This document shows, in pieces, positions 45,999 to 57,600 of a stretch of 64,000 nt of DNA (positions are counted from its first letter, which is position 1; each line of letters begins with the position of its first letter). Origin of the DNA: Mycogone perniciosa (Eukaryota > Ascomycota > Sordariomycetes > Hypocreales > Hypocreaceae); NCBI GenBank assembly GCA_025331125.1, contig JAOALB010000005.1:124001-188000 (forward strand), read 5' to 3'. The notes below the pieces were generated by a model that saw nothing but the letters and a program-made list of their open reading frames with translations, was not told where the DNA came from and did not search any database. The translations under genes and the position numbers were made by a program.

Positions 45999-47716
45999 AT
46001 GTCAACAGACTCTCACACCGAATCGTCTCTACCATACCATGAACCATACATCGTCACCATCCTCGCCCAAGCCTCGTTCCTGATTCTATCAAACTTGCTG
46101 AATCATGTTGTTAATAATCTGTTGTACTGCGGACTCATAGGCCAGATACTAGTTGGCGTAGCATGGGGCACGCCAGGTGCGCGTATCCTCCCCCTCGAGG
46201 CTGAATCAACGATTGTCCAGCTCGGATACATCGGCCTCATTCTCATCGTCTACGAGGGTTCGTCAGCCTCGCACCTGAACCTTGTGCAAGAACACAACAG
46301 CTAACAGCATCCATAGGCGGGCTCTCAACAGACTTTCGCTCCCTAAAAGCAAATGCATTTCTTTCAGCCACCGTCGCAGTGACAGGCATCGGCGTGCCAA
46401 TATGCATGTCCTTTGTCCTCAGGGCTCTGGTCGGAGCATCGGATTTGGAATGCTTCGCAGCTGGGGCAGCGCTCAGCTCAACGAGCCTGGGAACGACGTT
46501 CACTGTTCTCCGATCCAGCGGACTCGTAAACTCGCGTCTCGGCATCGTGTTAGCCAGCGCCGCGATGCTAGATGACGTGGTTGGGCTTGTCATGGTCCAG
46601 ATAGTGGCTAACCTCGGTGCTGCTGGGGGCTCAATTCCTGCAGCTACTATCGTGCGCCCATTGATGGTGTCGCTGGCCTTTGCTGTCTTAACGCCGGTAA
46701 TGTGTCTTTTTATTGTTAAACCGGCTACTTTGGCATTGCATGCATACCGGCAAAAGCACAAGGGCAGCTCCGTCGACAGAGCGCTCTGCAGTAGAGGTAC
46801 AGCTGTGACTGTTCATACGCTGTTCCTAGTTTTAATGGTTACTGCGTCAAGCTATGCAGGCACATCAAATCTCTTTGCTGCTTATATCACAGGAGCCGTC
46901 ATCAACTGGTGGGATCACGAGGTGCTGCCTCATGCGCCAGCGACGCAGGACGATGCAGATGCATCTGGTCAAGCCATTTATCATCAGTACTATGAGCCTG
47001 TCGTGCAGAGGGTCTTGCAGCCGTTTTTCTTTGGATCTGTCGGCTTTTCGATACCAATTACCCGCATGTTCTCTGGCTCAGTCGTCTGGAAAGGCGTAGT
47101 ATACGCGGTTCTCATGTGCATAGGCAAGATGGCCTGTGGAGTTTGGTTGATGCGATTCCCCGGCCTGAAAACGCGGGTAACGTGCTGTTTCGCAAAAGCC
47201 AAAAAGGCCGAGGAGCGGTATGAAACGCCCCCGGAACCCAATGATGTAGCTGAGCGTGAAAATGATGAGTCGGATGAGGCTGGAGAAAGGGAACATAACA
47301 CTGCGTCAGCATCAATGCCCGACAATTCGGAAACCATGCAGCACGCTGCCGCCTCCACAAGCTCAGCTACGACGCCCGATCCGGCGAAGCCCGTATCGCT
47401 TTACCCTGCGGCAATACTGGGCTTTGCCATGGTGGCTCGCGGCGAGATCGGGTTCTTGATCTCGGCCATTGCACAGAGCAGAGGCGTGTTTGGAGGCGAC
47501 GAAAACATGGGGGATTCATCGGAGATATTCCTGATTGTCACCTGGGCTATTGTGCTATGTACTGTTCTAGGGCCTCTTTGCACCGGATTGCTAGTCCGTC
47601 GCGTTAAGGCATTGGAGGATGAGAGAGGGCGCAATACTAGTAGTAGTGAAGGACCGGGGTCAGGAACAAGAACAGATATTCGTACGGTTCTTGGAGTTTG
47701 GGGACCCTGGGTATGA
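45999..47716 (+). CDS. CPA-family Na+(K+)/H+ antiporter
   Basis: Model: join(45999..46257, 46317..47716), 552 residues from MSTDSHTESS; an in-frame ATG at 45930 would add 23 residues. The 59-nt intron (GTTCGT...CATAG) joins LIVYEG to GLSTDFRSLKANAFLSATVA. About eleven membrane helices are visible, with the exchanger hallmarks: YIVTILAQASFLILSNLL, GLIGQILVGVAWG, GLILIVYEGGLSTD, ALSSTSLGTTF, and the ion-binding pair-like ASAAMLDDVVGLVMV (Asp-Asp, about residues 165-180). A charged loop (about 395-450, GEREHNT...) separates the late helices, followed by GFAMVARGEIGFLISAIAQS, which carries the conserved Arg. It likely exchanges monovalent cations for protons in an organelle or plasma membrane. 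Substrate and location are not settled by sequence. Confidence 0.88.
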
Positions 47717-50245
47717 AAAGAAATGAAAAGAGACGTACGGAGTACTTCGTCGCTATTAATGAATCAATCAATCAACTGAATTACTACTCGTAATTTGATG
47801 TTGGTGGCGCACAACTCTTGGCTGGCCTCGGCAGTATTACTGAGATTGGCATCCGGATACGGCCCAATGAGGTTTCAGGCGGCATTACTCCGTACAGAAG
47901 AACAACCCGAATTGATTGATGCCTTTATTACAATCCATACCCCAGAAAGAATGGAATGGAAGATCTCGGTTACAAAGGCTGCATGATATCGGCGCGTGAA
48001 TGCGGAGGTTTGAGGGGTCAAGACCTGCTTATTCTGGCCGCCAGAACAGCCACGCATTTAGTCCCCATCGCCACCTCATCAAGTGAAATGCCGACATATT
48101 ACAAAGTAATACTACTGCATACTACTTCGTACTAGATAAGAGAATCGATGCAGCAACAATTGGGCAAAAATGATGCCTTCGAGTACGAAGTATGTATCTA
48201 TGGTATGTGAACATTTTAGCATGTGCGGGAGCGAGCCACCCGCAAAACCCGCGTTCAAGGCAGATAGATCATTGGGTGATTTTCATACGGATGCCGCACC
48301 AAACGTTATGATTTGCAAAGTTGGGCATGGAATCTCGGGGAAGTATCTCTAGGGCCGAAACAAGTCTTTTTCCAGGTTGAGTTAGATGGCCGCACAATTC
48401 AAATTCCTGCAGTGACGGACAACGTTACAGTTACAGAAACAAAAGGAAACAGGGCTGAGAGAGCCTGGTACTTGGTAGGTCGACTAGAATCTTATCTCAC
48501 TCACCCTTCCCCAGATGCCTCTTTGGGTAAGGGAGGTAATACTAATGTAATAGTACCCATGCGGACTTTTCCTGTATAGAAGCCTGACTCGGTAAAGGCA
48601 GTCAGCATCTTAGCATCCAGTCCAGAGCCTCTGCCATTTCTATCTATCCCATATGCTCTCGGTTGAAAGCAATCCTCAGGATCCGAGTGTGTCTGAGCCC
48701 ATCCGAGCACCCTTTTTCAACAGCGTCAGACGAGACAGCAAGGGATTCGATTTCCCCCATTTCCTTTGCCCTTTTCTTAGCTTTTCAGCAAAGCGTGAAA
48801 CCGAAACCAAGGAGAAGGAATACTATTACAAGTACGTAGGTAGTATAAGTAAGACGCCATCAGCGAGTGCCACTGAGTGGATAGGGTAAGACCCGAGGCC
48901 AAACTTGTCAGCGGCTGGCAGCCTCCGAGGATCGCGGACTCGGGCAATGCCTCAACTCGTAAGGCAATCCTAATAATAAGAATCCTACTACCATTACTTA
49001 GTGCTTCGTATTGCCGTCTATTTTCGTGCAGCAAAACCTTTGATCGTTGGGCTCATACTCCGTAGTATGTACATACAGTATATGTAGCACTCCTACTCGT
49101 ACTCCATACGGAGCAATACGAGGACGGAGCCTTGGACTTGTGAAGGATGAATGCCCCCATATCTGGGCTCGAATACCTACATACTCGTAAGGTACTCGTA
49201 CATCGTACATGGCATATTAACTGGAGATTGCCCCTCACTTTTGGTTGATGAGGCCAAGACGGTCAGCAAAAGTGTTATTGATGCACGTGTTAGATTGGCA
49301 GGCACATGCTATCAGACGAATTGACAAGTCCTTCGTATTCTTAGCACGAATGGGGAATACGCAATCAACATGTCTGCTTTTATTCTTCACCTCTTTATTA
49401 TAGATAGATAGCAAACTACGAAAGTACTACTCAGCACTACTCAGCCTATCTGACACGTGCACTGACATCTTGTGTATGCACCTGTATGAGTGAGCACGAA
49501 GTCACCTCCCTCAATGAGTAGCAGCGGATTGAGGCTCCCCATTCCGAGCACTGGAACGTGGTGGCGGTGGGCCACTAACACTCCACTAACACCCACCAGA
49601 ACTCCGCTAAAACTCCACCAAGTCCCCCCTCATCCTCAGAATCCAATCCCAGGGCTCTGACGCCCCCTGCAGCTGCGCCCCAGCCGTGCCCAGAGATGGG
49701 GGCCTGGCCCTGTTCCCTGGCCCAAGCCCCCTGAACCTTCTGAAGGCGAGACTCGCCGCCCTGCTACCAATGCTGGGACCAGGGTCCCTTTCGCCCCAAA
49801 GCCCGTCAGCCCCTTTTATGCATGTACGTACTTGGCACTCCGTACTCCGTACCGCATGGGAGTGAGTGCCTCAGGCAGACGGCATCTCAGGCCAACGTGT
49901 CCTCTAGATAAAGAAGACACTCAGCCCACCTCCTCTGGCGATCCATCAAGCTTGTCGTCGTCACTCTACTCAGGCCACTCTGTCCTCTACTGATTGATTT
50001 GATTGACTGCCTGGAGCATCTGACTCATCAGCTGCTAAGCCACTGACCACATACCACCACCATCACGCTGACTCACTCGTTTGGGTCGTTGCCTGCCATG
50101 AGGTGGGCGTATTATATCTGTCACTAAGACCCAGGCTGGAGAGGAACCACCCAATCGTCATTGAACGCCAAACTGGACTGCACTGGATCACCAACCACTA
50201 AACATTACCCACTCATCACCAACCGCCAAATCAAATCCAGCAACA
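47717..50245. other. Long upstream region and 5' leader of hacA
   Basis: 2.5 kb without a supportable protein gene; open frames (for example 48313-48579) are not protein-like. It holds the densest run of dispersed words: TACGGAGTA type at 47736, 47886, 49056 and 49843, TACGAAGTA type at 48123 and 48184. ACTCCACTAAC-like units repeat at 49569-49620. The last about 400 bp contain several upstream ATGs and are probably the hacA leader. Confidence 0.55.
50098..50127 (+). promoter_or_regulatory. Upstream ORF in the hacA leader (9 codons)
   Basis: ATG AGG TGG ... CAC TAA, about 118 bp before the hacA start. Fungal hacA/hac1 genes are known to carry leader uORFs that limit translation, and stress can remove them by transcript truncation. 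Further upstream ATGs at 49818, 49822 and 49855 open 15- to about 45-codon frames. Whether they are in the transcript depends on an unmapped start site. Confidence 0.45.
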
Positions 50246-51607
50246 ATGGCGTTTCAGCAGGCGTCTCCGTCTCCAGCGGTCAAGTTCGAGGCCTCACCCG
50301 CTGAATCTTTCCTCTCAGCGCCTGGCGACAACTTCACATCTCTCTTCGCCGTGTCAACACCATCGTCAACAGCGTCCACTATGAACCCCATGGAGATGAT
50401 GACGCCCGAGTCCTTCGCCGACGACAAGCAGGACTCCCGTATGTCGGTTGAGCCCGAGTCAGAGCAGTCATCAGCATCCTCAGAAAAGAAGCCCACCAAG
50501 AAGCGCAAGTCATGGGGTCAAGTCCTTCCAGAGCCCAAGACCAACCTCCCCCCCAGGTTAGCCCTACAATGTGCCGTCACCCACTTGGACAGACATCCTT
50601 GCTAACTGCTGAATCAGGAAACGAGCCAAGACGGAGGATGAGAAGGAACAGCGTCGTGTTGAGCGGGTTCTCCGGAACCGACGCGCTGCCCAGTCATCAA
50701 GGGAGCGAAAGCGCCTCGAGGTGGAAGCTCTCGAGCAACGCAACAAGGAGCTCGAGACACTGCTCATCAACGCCCAAAAGACCAACCTGATGCTTGTCGA
50801 GGAGCTCAACCGCTTCCGGCGCAGCTCTGGTGTCGTCACTCGCTCTTCCTCCCCCCTAGACTCTCTTCAAGACAGCATAACTCTGTCTCAACAACTCTTT
50901 GGCTCCCAGGACGGCCAGAAGGCCACCTCGGAGCAATCACTAATGGATCAGCTGATGCGATCCACCGTCAACCCTACCGTCAACCCCGCCTCACTATCAC
51001 CCGAGCTTAGCCCCGTTCCTGACTCGGCGGCCGAGCTCTCCGAGGAATCAGCCACTCCGGAGGCGCAGACCAGCGAACAGACTGAGGCCATCTCTTCCGA
51101 TTCGACACAACGTCCTGCAGAGATGTTGTGCGACCTGCCGTGTCAATCGGCGGAGATGCCCAAGTCGTCCCTGGCCTCGCAGACTCCGACATCGCCTCTC
51201 TTGGCCTGGCTTCTGCAGTTCAGAATAATGCTGCTTTCAGCCTCGACGATTCTTTCAGCCTGTCAGCGGCCATTGATACAGATCGCTATGTCCTCGAAAG
51301 CACACTTCTCGCTTCTCCCAACTCCTCAGTTATTGACGACGATTATCTGGCTGGTGACTCTGCCACCGGCTTCTCGCATCAACCCGACTTCGACCTCTTC
51401 GACATCAACGACTTCCTCAACGACGACGCAAACCACGTCGCCTCTGACATTGTGGCAGCGAGCAACTATGCCGCTGCGGAGTACGGGCTCGACCTCGAGA
51501 TCCACGACCCTGAGAGTCAAGTCTCTTCGAAAAATCCTATCCAGCAGCCCCAGTCTGGCGCGTCCTCTCTTGGATGCGACGATGGAGGCATTGCGGTTGG
51601 TATCTGA
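50246..51607 (+). CDS. hacA: HacA/Hac1 bZIP activator of the unfolded protein response
   Basis: Spliced (active) model: join(50246..50556, 50618..51117, 51138..51607), 426 residues. The first intron (61 nt, GTTAGC, branch GCTAAC, AATCAG) is spliceosomal. The second is the Ire1-type 20-nt intron at 51118-51137, which shifts the frame from QRPA to VSIGGDAQVVPGLADSDIAS. The basic region is classical: KKRKSWGQVLPEP, KRAKTEDEKEQRRVERVLRN, RRAAQSSRERKRLEVEALEQ (about residues 105-150), then leucine-zipper heptads. Under ER stress Ire1 cleaves the mRNA and the spliced protein induces chaperone and secretion genes. The unspliced frame stays open to 51920 (537 residues), so 51138-51607 can be read in two frames. 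Single-copy, conserved gene. Confidence 0.95.
51107..51144 (+). promoter_or_regulatory. Ire1 recognition stem-loops and 20-nt unconventional intron
   Basis: 5' site: arms ACAACGTC (51107-51114) and GATGTTGT (51122-51129) pair over 8 bp with one G-U, enclosing the 7-nt loop CTG|CAGA. 3' site: GAC/GTC enclose CTG|CCGT (51135-51141). Cleavage after the third loop base at both sites removes 51118-51137, exactly 20 nt, the known size in filamentous fungi, and gives the frame shift that yields the activator. Confidence 0.92.
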
Positions 51608-51920
51608 GAGACGCGACGATCGGGCCGAGGACTCCGAGCGTGAGCCTGGTGTAACGCGCGGTGACGTTAGCGAGCTAACACAGTCTTTGCGCGGCATTAC
51701 CTTGCCGTCTAGGGAAGTTCTCATGACTCTGTTATGGGCTTTAAAAGTCGAAGAGCGGAGGATTCAGCGGAAGAAGGACGCAGTTCTCGACCCCGAGAGG
51801 AGCGTCTCAACAGACCAACCAGATAATACTCTTGTTTCAAAGGTAGCGGGTGTAAAACGCGCGAGGTCACAACGACGAGTAGGTGATGGCAGCGCGAAGC
51901 GGCCACATCTCTCAAGGTGA
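51608..51920 (+). other. C-terminal extension of the unspliced hacA reading frame
   Basis: If the 20-nt intron is retained, the frame passes the spliced stop and continues to TGA at 51918-51920. The tail has charged segments (SERREDRAEDSEREPGVT-like composition, LTQSLRGITLPSREVLMTLL, KVAGVKRARSQRRVG). It is either the C-terminus of an inhibitory or unstable unspliced form, or 3' untranslated sequence that happens to be open. Confidence 0.5.
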
Positions 51921-52402
51921 TTCTATTCAATTGGGCTATTTTTCTACGACGACGACTACTACTACTACTACTACTATATTACTATAAATCAACTGGGGAA
52001 ATTCGGGTGGCTAATTGGACTCGAGGGTGGTGACGGCGCAAAAAGGAATCTGGTTCTCTACAAAAGGGAACCCATCATGACTGGGGCTGGGCCACACATA
52101 TATGAATATGTATTACTATAAATCAATCAATCAAACAAGCAAGCAAGCGTGCGAATTCCCTTCATCCGATGCTCCATTTCAATCATTTGTGACTGCTCAA
52201 TCACTAGTATCCTCAAGTAATCCAATGATACGAAGTACATACTACTTCGTACTTGGTATGAGAGTCCATACTAAAATGTTGGGCTGTGGGTGTATGCCCC
52301 TGTCTATCTATTCCTTGCTTGCGCCTGTTGTTAAGCCCCTTAATCCGACCGAATCCCAACATTATGTAGACTTGTATGCACATGTATGTATGTATATCCA
52401 CG
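51921..52402. other. Gap between convergent genes hacA and csm3
   Basis: No gene. Contains an ACG/ACT triplet microsatellite (51946-51976), AATC/AAGC repeats near 52120-52147, and the words TACGAAGTA (52229) and TACTTCGTA (52243) as a 23-bp inverted pair. Confidence 0.6.
51946..51976 (+). repeat. ACG/ACT trinucleotide microsatellite
   Basis: Three ACG units then seven ACT units immediately downstream of hacA. Non-coding, likely in the 3' untranslated region. Confidence 0.85.
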
Positions 52403-53498
52403 TCACCACAGACCCTCCATTTCCTGCATCGCCGCCTCATCATCTGCAAAGTCACCGCCATTTGCCCCCTTGTTAGCCTGCTGTGGCCTACTGTTCTGCT
52501 GGTCCTTCTCTTCTGCTTCTGCAATCAAGGCATCCAAGTCGTCACCGTCTGGCTCTGGGTTGGATAGGCGCTTGGTACTACTACGAGTAGTAGTAATAGT
52601 AGTGCTTTGTTGGTTATCCACACCCTCGGCTTCAGCCATGAGGGCTGCTAGATCATCCTCATCAGGCGCATCGTCACCCGGTGGGGGCCTATTGGTAGCT
52701 TGCTGTACTCGGGGCGTAGCATCGTAAAGATCATCATCGTCAGGGACATCGCTCCCCCCTGGCGGTGGAGGTGTCCTTGGTCTCTCCACAGCACTCAAAT
52801 GTTGCGTAGATGATGACGATGATTCGACAGCTGCGTCGTCGGTGTTTGCTTGCCCCGTCTCGGCTGTCTCTTCCTCTTCATCGTCGCCAGCGGTTGTTTT
52901 TGGTCTTCCTTCGTTGATCCATTCTGTTCGTGCGGTCATGAGTTTCTTCTTGTGGCCAGCTTTTTCGACCATGCCCAGGGCGTCGAGGAAGCGAGCTTTG
53001 GGGAAGAGGTCGTCGAGCCAGAGTTGGTAGAAGGAGAGGAGGCGGGAAGCATCTGAAAACTATACATACATACGTAAGCCTTGATCAGCCAATTATTTTT
53101 CACAATATCGGATATGGAGGGGGGAGCATACCTCGTGTCCCTTGCCTTTTAACCTGAGGCCTGCGGCTCGCTTCCTTAACTTTGGTATTCCCGCTGGACC
53201 TAATAACCTGCCAATTACAATTAGAACATATTGCAGGAAGAAAAAGAAGAAACCATGTAGACAAAGATCAGACGTACCGCTCTTCGTCGAGTTTGACGTT
53301 GGGCACTCTGGCACGTTTCTGGACCGAAACCTCCTCGTCAATTCCCAGGCCCGTATCCGGCTCCTTTCGCTTCTTGTTCGAGGACTCTGGAGGCGGCGAG
53401 GCGAACGGGTTGTCATCATCATCAAAGTCGTCGACATCGTAGTTGTCTAGGTCATCATGCTGCGCTGGACGGCGCTGAGATGCGAGTGCTGAGGGCAT
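52403..53498 (-). CDS. csm3: Csm3/Swi3 (TIPIN-type) replication fork protection protein
   Basis: Model: complement(join(52403..53059, 53132..53207, 53278..53498)), 317 residues. Introns of 72 and 70 nt; splicing assembles the Swi3 domain LDEERLLGPAGIPKLRKRAA, LRLKGKGHEFSDASRLLSFY, QLWLDDLFPKARFLDALGMV, EKAGHKKKL (about residues 65-135). The N-terminus is acidic and Asp-rich (DDLDNYDVDDFDDDDNPF), the C-terminal half disordered with two DDLDALIAEAEE/DDLAALMAEAEG repeats. Family members pair with Tof1/Swi1 (Timeless) to stabilise stalled replication forks and relay the checkpoint. The two acidic helix repeats near the C-terminus are a repeated motif worth noting. The assignment is by domain and size. 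Confidence 0.92.
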
Positions 53499-53789
53499 CT
53501 TTGGTTCTGGCGCGATCTGGTATGTTGTTCTTCAATCAATGGATTTGCTACGGCTTCGACTCCCTGACTGACGTATTGCTTCTCTTCTTCCCCAGACGCG
53601 TCTCAATAGTGGGGGATCGCGTCAGCGCCATCCCGAGTTTAATTGATTCACGTGATGTCCACATGTGCAACACCACGTGACTTTTGAAATCCTGAGGCAC
53701 CAGCCACTGGATGCTGGAGCTTCACCTTGCTGGGCATCTGACTTCTCGATCCAATCGAGTGAACCGTCTGGGGTCAAATTCACTGCAAA

Positions 53790-54618
53790 ATGGCCGAGAC
53801 AGCGACCAAGCAAGCCCCGGCGTCCTTCGTCGGGCCAAGCAAGGTCGTCCAGACCGATTATCCGGTATGTTGGGGGACAATTGCCGGCTCAATGGGGGTT
53901 GTAAATGGCTGACGAGGATTTAGCTCATCGACAATGACCCGTATGTTTATGATTCCCCACGATTCGATGTGACCCGATGTTTGGCCTTGAAGATAGAATC
54001 ACGGGGGGAAATTTAGGGATTGGCGGGTGCTGATGGGCTGGGTAGGCACTTTAAACGTGTTGTTCGATATGCGAGGTCATCGGATTACGTCGCAGGCGCA
54101 ACAGCCGCAGCGTTCGCCCCGACTGCTCTCTACGCTCTCGAGAGGCTCGCCCCGTCGCATGTCGGCAAGGGTGGTTTCGCCAAGGCTATGCGGTTAGCTG
54201 GCTTTGTTGGTTTGGCTGGTGGTTTCCTCTACTTCTACCAGCGATCGGCCCGTACGTCTCCTCCTCCGATTATGCGAGCCCAATGCCATGGACGAGGGGC
54301 CAAGATCTGTTCGAGACTAACATGCGGAATACAGTGCGATTCTACGGTGCTACTGAGAATGCGCGGGAGATTGAGATGGACATGCGGGAGATGGTTGCCA
54401 AGGTCAAGGCTGGCGAGTCGCCTTACGGCGAGAGCAAATTGAGCCCGTACCTGCAGGGTGTTGCGGCTCGACAGAGCAGGTACTCGGCGCTGCTCTTCAG
54501 CACGGTGCCGTGGTTCAACTTTGTGAACCATAGCCAGCACGGCGTGGATACGGCAAAGTACTATCAGCAGGCCGAGAGGGAGCTGGAGGCGGAGAGGGCG
54601 GCCAAGGCTTCTGAGTAA
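53790..54618 (+). CDS. nuo-21: NADH:ubiquinone oxidoreductase 21-kDa subunit (complex I)
   Basis: Model: join(53790..53864, 53924..53940, 54046..54251, 54335..54618), 193 residues, about 21 kDa. Exon 2 is only 17 nt (LIDND), so the N-terminus would be missed without the two flanking introns of 59 and 105 nt. Assembled, it reads VVQTDYPLIDNDPHFKRVVR, YARSSDYVAGATAAAFAPTA, the known start of the fungal complex I 21-kDa subunit. One or two hydrophobic segments follow (GFVGLAGGFLYFYQRSA), then LRFYGATENAREIEMDMREM and the C-terminal PWFNFVNHSQHGVDTAKYY. It is an accessory subunit in the inner mitochondrial membrane. Its start is divergent from csm3 across 291 bp. Confidence 0.93.
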
Positions 54619-57600
54619 AGGGGGCTTGGTTTGGTGGGGGAGGATAAAGGGAGAGAAGGTGTGTATAGTACACGCGGGAGGAGTCTGGGCCTCGACGGCC
54701 GGATGCCTTTTTCTTGCAAGAAAGAAATATATTTGGAAGTTCTTACTTTCTTGTCTTTGGTAGGAGCATTGAAGGCCTGGTACATGACTTGGCACCTCTG
54801 CGCTAACAGGTCTATGATGCCCTGCTTGTTCTTGAGCAGAAGTCCAGAACTAATCCGGGTGCTCCATATTCACGACAGGCAGCTTCGTACACTCAGTCTC
54901 GCACGAGCCGGACGAAGGAAGGACCTGTGTCTCTAGTTTTGAGACCCTTGGAGCCCTCGCGACGCGACCTTGGGGGCCGAAATTGCCTCTACTGCCCGCG
55001 ACATCTCATGTCAGCTGCGGCCTATGGACTTTTGCTTTGACTTCAAGTCACAGTGGCTCTGGTCTCGATCAGGGGTGGGGATTTAAGACACATGATCATG
55101 GAAGGACGGAGTAACGAATCGGGCTCGGGGTTGCCGAGCGCCTCAACAGCTGTCTGAGACAACAGCGAGATGCCATGTCGTTGATTTGCATTGCTGCCTC
55201 TCACATGCTGCCTTTCTTTTTTGTGATGGGTAGTTGATACCATAAAGAGACTGCCCCTTCCGGTTTGAACTAGGGAGAAACGGAAATTTATGGCAAAGAC
55301 ATGACAGGGGGCGTGGTAATCGATTTGAGAATGAGTACGGAGTAATCACAGGTGTTCTGTCTAGCAATCACATTCATGCCCAAGGGAGTGAAACTCTATA
55401 TAAATATGGCGTGGTGCTCATGCCAAATCGATACATATTCACTTTTATTAAACCTTGACCGGACGTTTGTCTTAAGGCCGCACATGTCAAATGTGCTGCT
55501 CAGCCGATGAAGCTGATTATTTAGGTTGTACTCTGCCATGGAGGACGCACTGAGATGCAGGAGAAGTTCACTGGTCATTCACCTTTTTGATTTGTTGCAA
55601 CGATGCACTGTGTACTATATCCCCCTGGATAAAGTCACCTGTCATACGGTGTACACTGTAGACCGATCGGACTTGAATAACACCTCGTCGGCCGAGAGGA
55701 GTTGAAGGAACTACCCGCTTTGATGGAGATCCGATCTTCTTTGTGAGACATGACTCCCTGTATCGTCTTCTTCGGTGCGACAGGGTAACACATATACCGA
55801 CGGCAAAGCCTCAAAGCCTAGATCTATCAACGGATTCGGGATTTATACATTTGTAGGTTCTAGAAGGGGTGTAAGATTGTAAGACCGTTGGAGATAACAG
55901 CATTTATGGTACATGAGACGCTACGGGTACCCTCGTGTCAGATCGGGAACGGGTAGACTTTTGATTCGGGAGAATTCCAACCGTTGAACTCCTGAATTTC
56001 GAAGGGCGGACGTTCAGATGGCATTCGTGGATGGATGAGATGATGGAATTTGAAATTATCATGGACGAGAAAAGGGAAAACTTCAGGAGAAACGTGCCAA
56101 CTAAAGAGTACTCCAGTTTTTTAAGTTGTGATTCAATATCACTATCCCAGACACGGGCCCCTCGCTAAGAAGGGCACCGGAGAAGTAGAATGCTGCTGTG
56201 TAACCATACAATTTGATGCTACATTCCATGCCTGCTATGGTGTGGACACAAAAGATGTAGCTTTCTAGGAGGTTGCACGTAGCTAGATTATCAGTGATGC
56301 TCAAGATATCAAATAGTCATTGATACCTTTGGCTTCCTATTTGAGATTACACATTGCTGGGTCAACACAGCTCTCAGTTACACGAATTCCGTGTGAGTGG
56401 GCAACGGTCTTCTAGAAGGAAAGGATTGGCATTGCGTGATGTCTTCCGCCACACGACATCGGGAGAGTGATAGGTCATATTGGAAATCCTTTAGCATGGC
56501 CTGGTCCATTCGATAGCACTTGAGAGATGAAATTTTTTCAAGTGCCGAGCACCCGGTGAATACAATGAGAAGAATAGTCGGTAGTCAGTCCAAGCCTTGC
56601 GTTGGCTGCAAGAATCGTTAGTGTAAGAGGCCGATCCCAAAAGGGGCTTAAAGAATACTGCCACACTGACCAGCTTGCAGGACCAACAATAGAAATATAT
56701 CGACTCCATCCCTATTGTGAGCAGTGACATCTATTGCCAAGAAACTTTTGCTTAGTGCAAGGAGCTTTTAGAACCGACTTGGAGGCCAATATCACGCATA
56801 GAAGAGGTGGAAGTCATCGTCATATATCCCAAAAGAACATGAACAAGGACCACCCTCGTTAACACCATGCATTTTTCATTGTATCTGCAGGACGAAGTAG
56901 ACACCTCGACCTTTTTCTTTGTTCAATTGTTCATCGACTTGTAAGTTGTTGGCTTGCCACATGGGGGCATCTGCACCTAAAGCCTTGGGCGACCACTAGC
57001 CTGAGCGCAAATAAGCCATATCATCGGGCTCTCACGCATCTCAATAGGGATCAGGCCTTGTTAGTCAGTCCCTGTGAACTTAAGGAGGTGCAATCATGGT
57101 TCATGACATAGGTTTGACAAAAAGACCCGGAGTAAACATAAGTTTTATGGATTTCCGATGTAAAACATGAATGAACACATGGAAGAAGCCAGCAGGAATT
57201 GAGTGAGAGAAAATCTACTCCTGGGCCTAGAAGCACCTTTATGTTGTAGTACTTGCTGTCTTCCAGAGCCAAGAACTGGCAGTGCACAAACCAGGTAGAA
57301 TAATATTACTACTTTCGTGTGTTAGTACTGGTACTCCATACCCATGTTAGTCCTGCGCTCCCTTCACCGACGGTGACGTGCCTCATGGATAGACGAGCGG
57401 GAACAGCGGAGTTATCCCACGTTTATGCACAACCGCTCCTCATATCTCGCAGATATGTGATTGCTAAGATCTCGGCATGTTTCGGCATCACGTTTTCCAA
57501 CTGCCTGCTGGTCGGTACGTCTGGTGCAGGTCTCACGTCAGGAATTCCAATGGGGCGTGAAAAATAATGCGATTGACACTGATTGTTACGTCCGTTGCAG

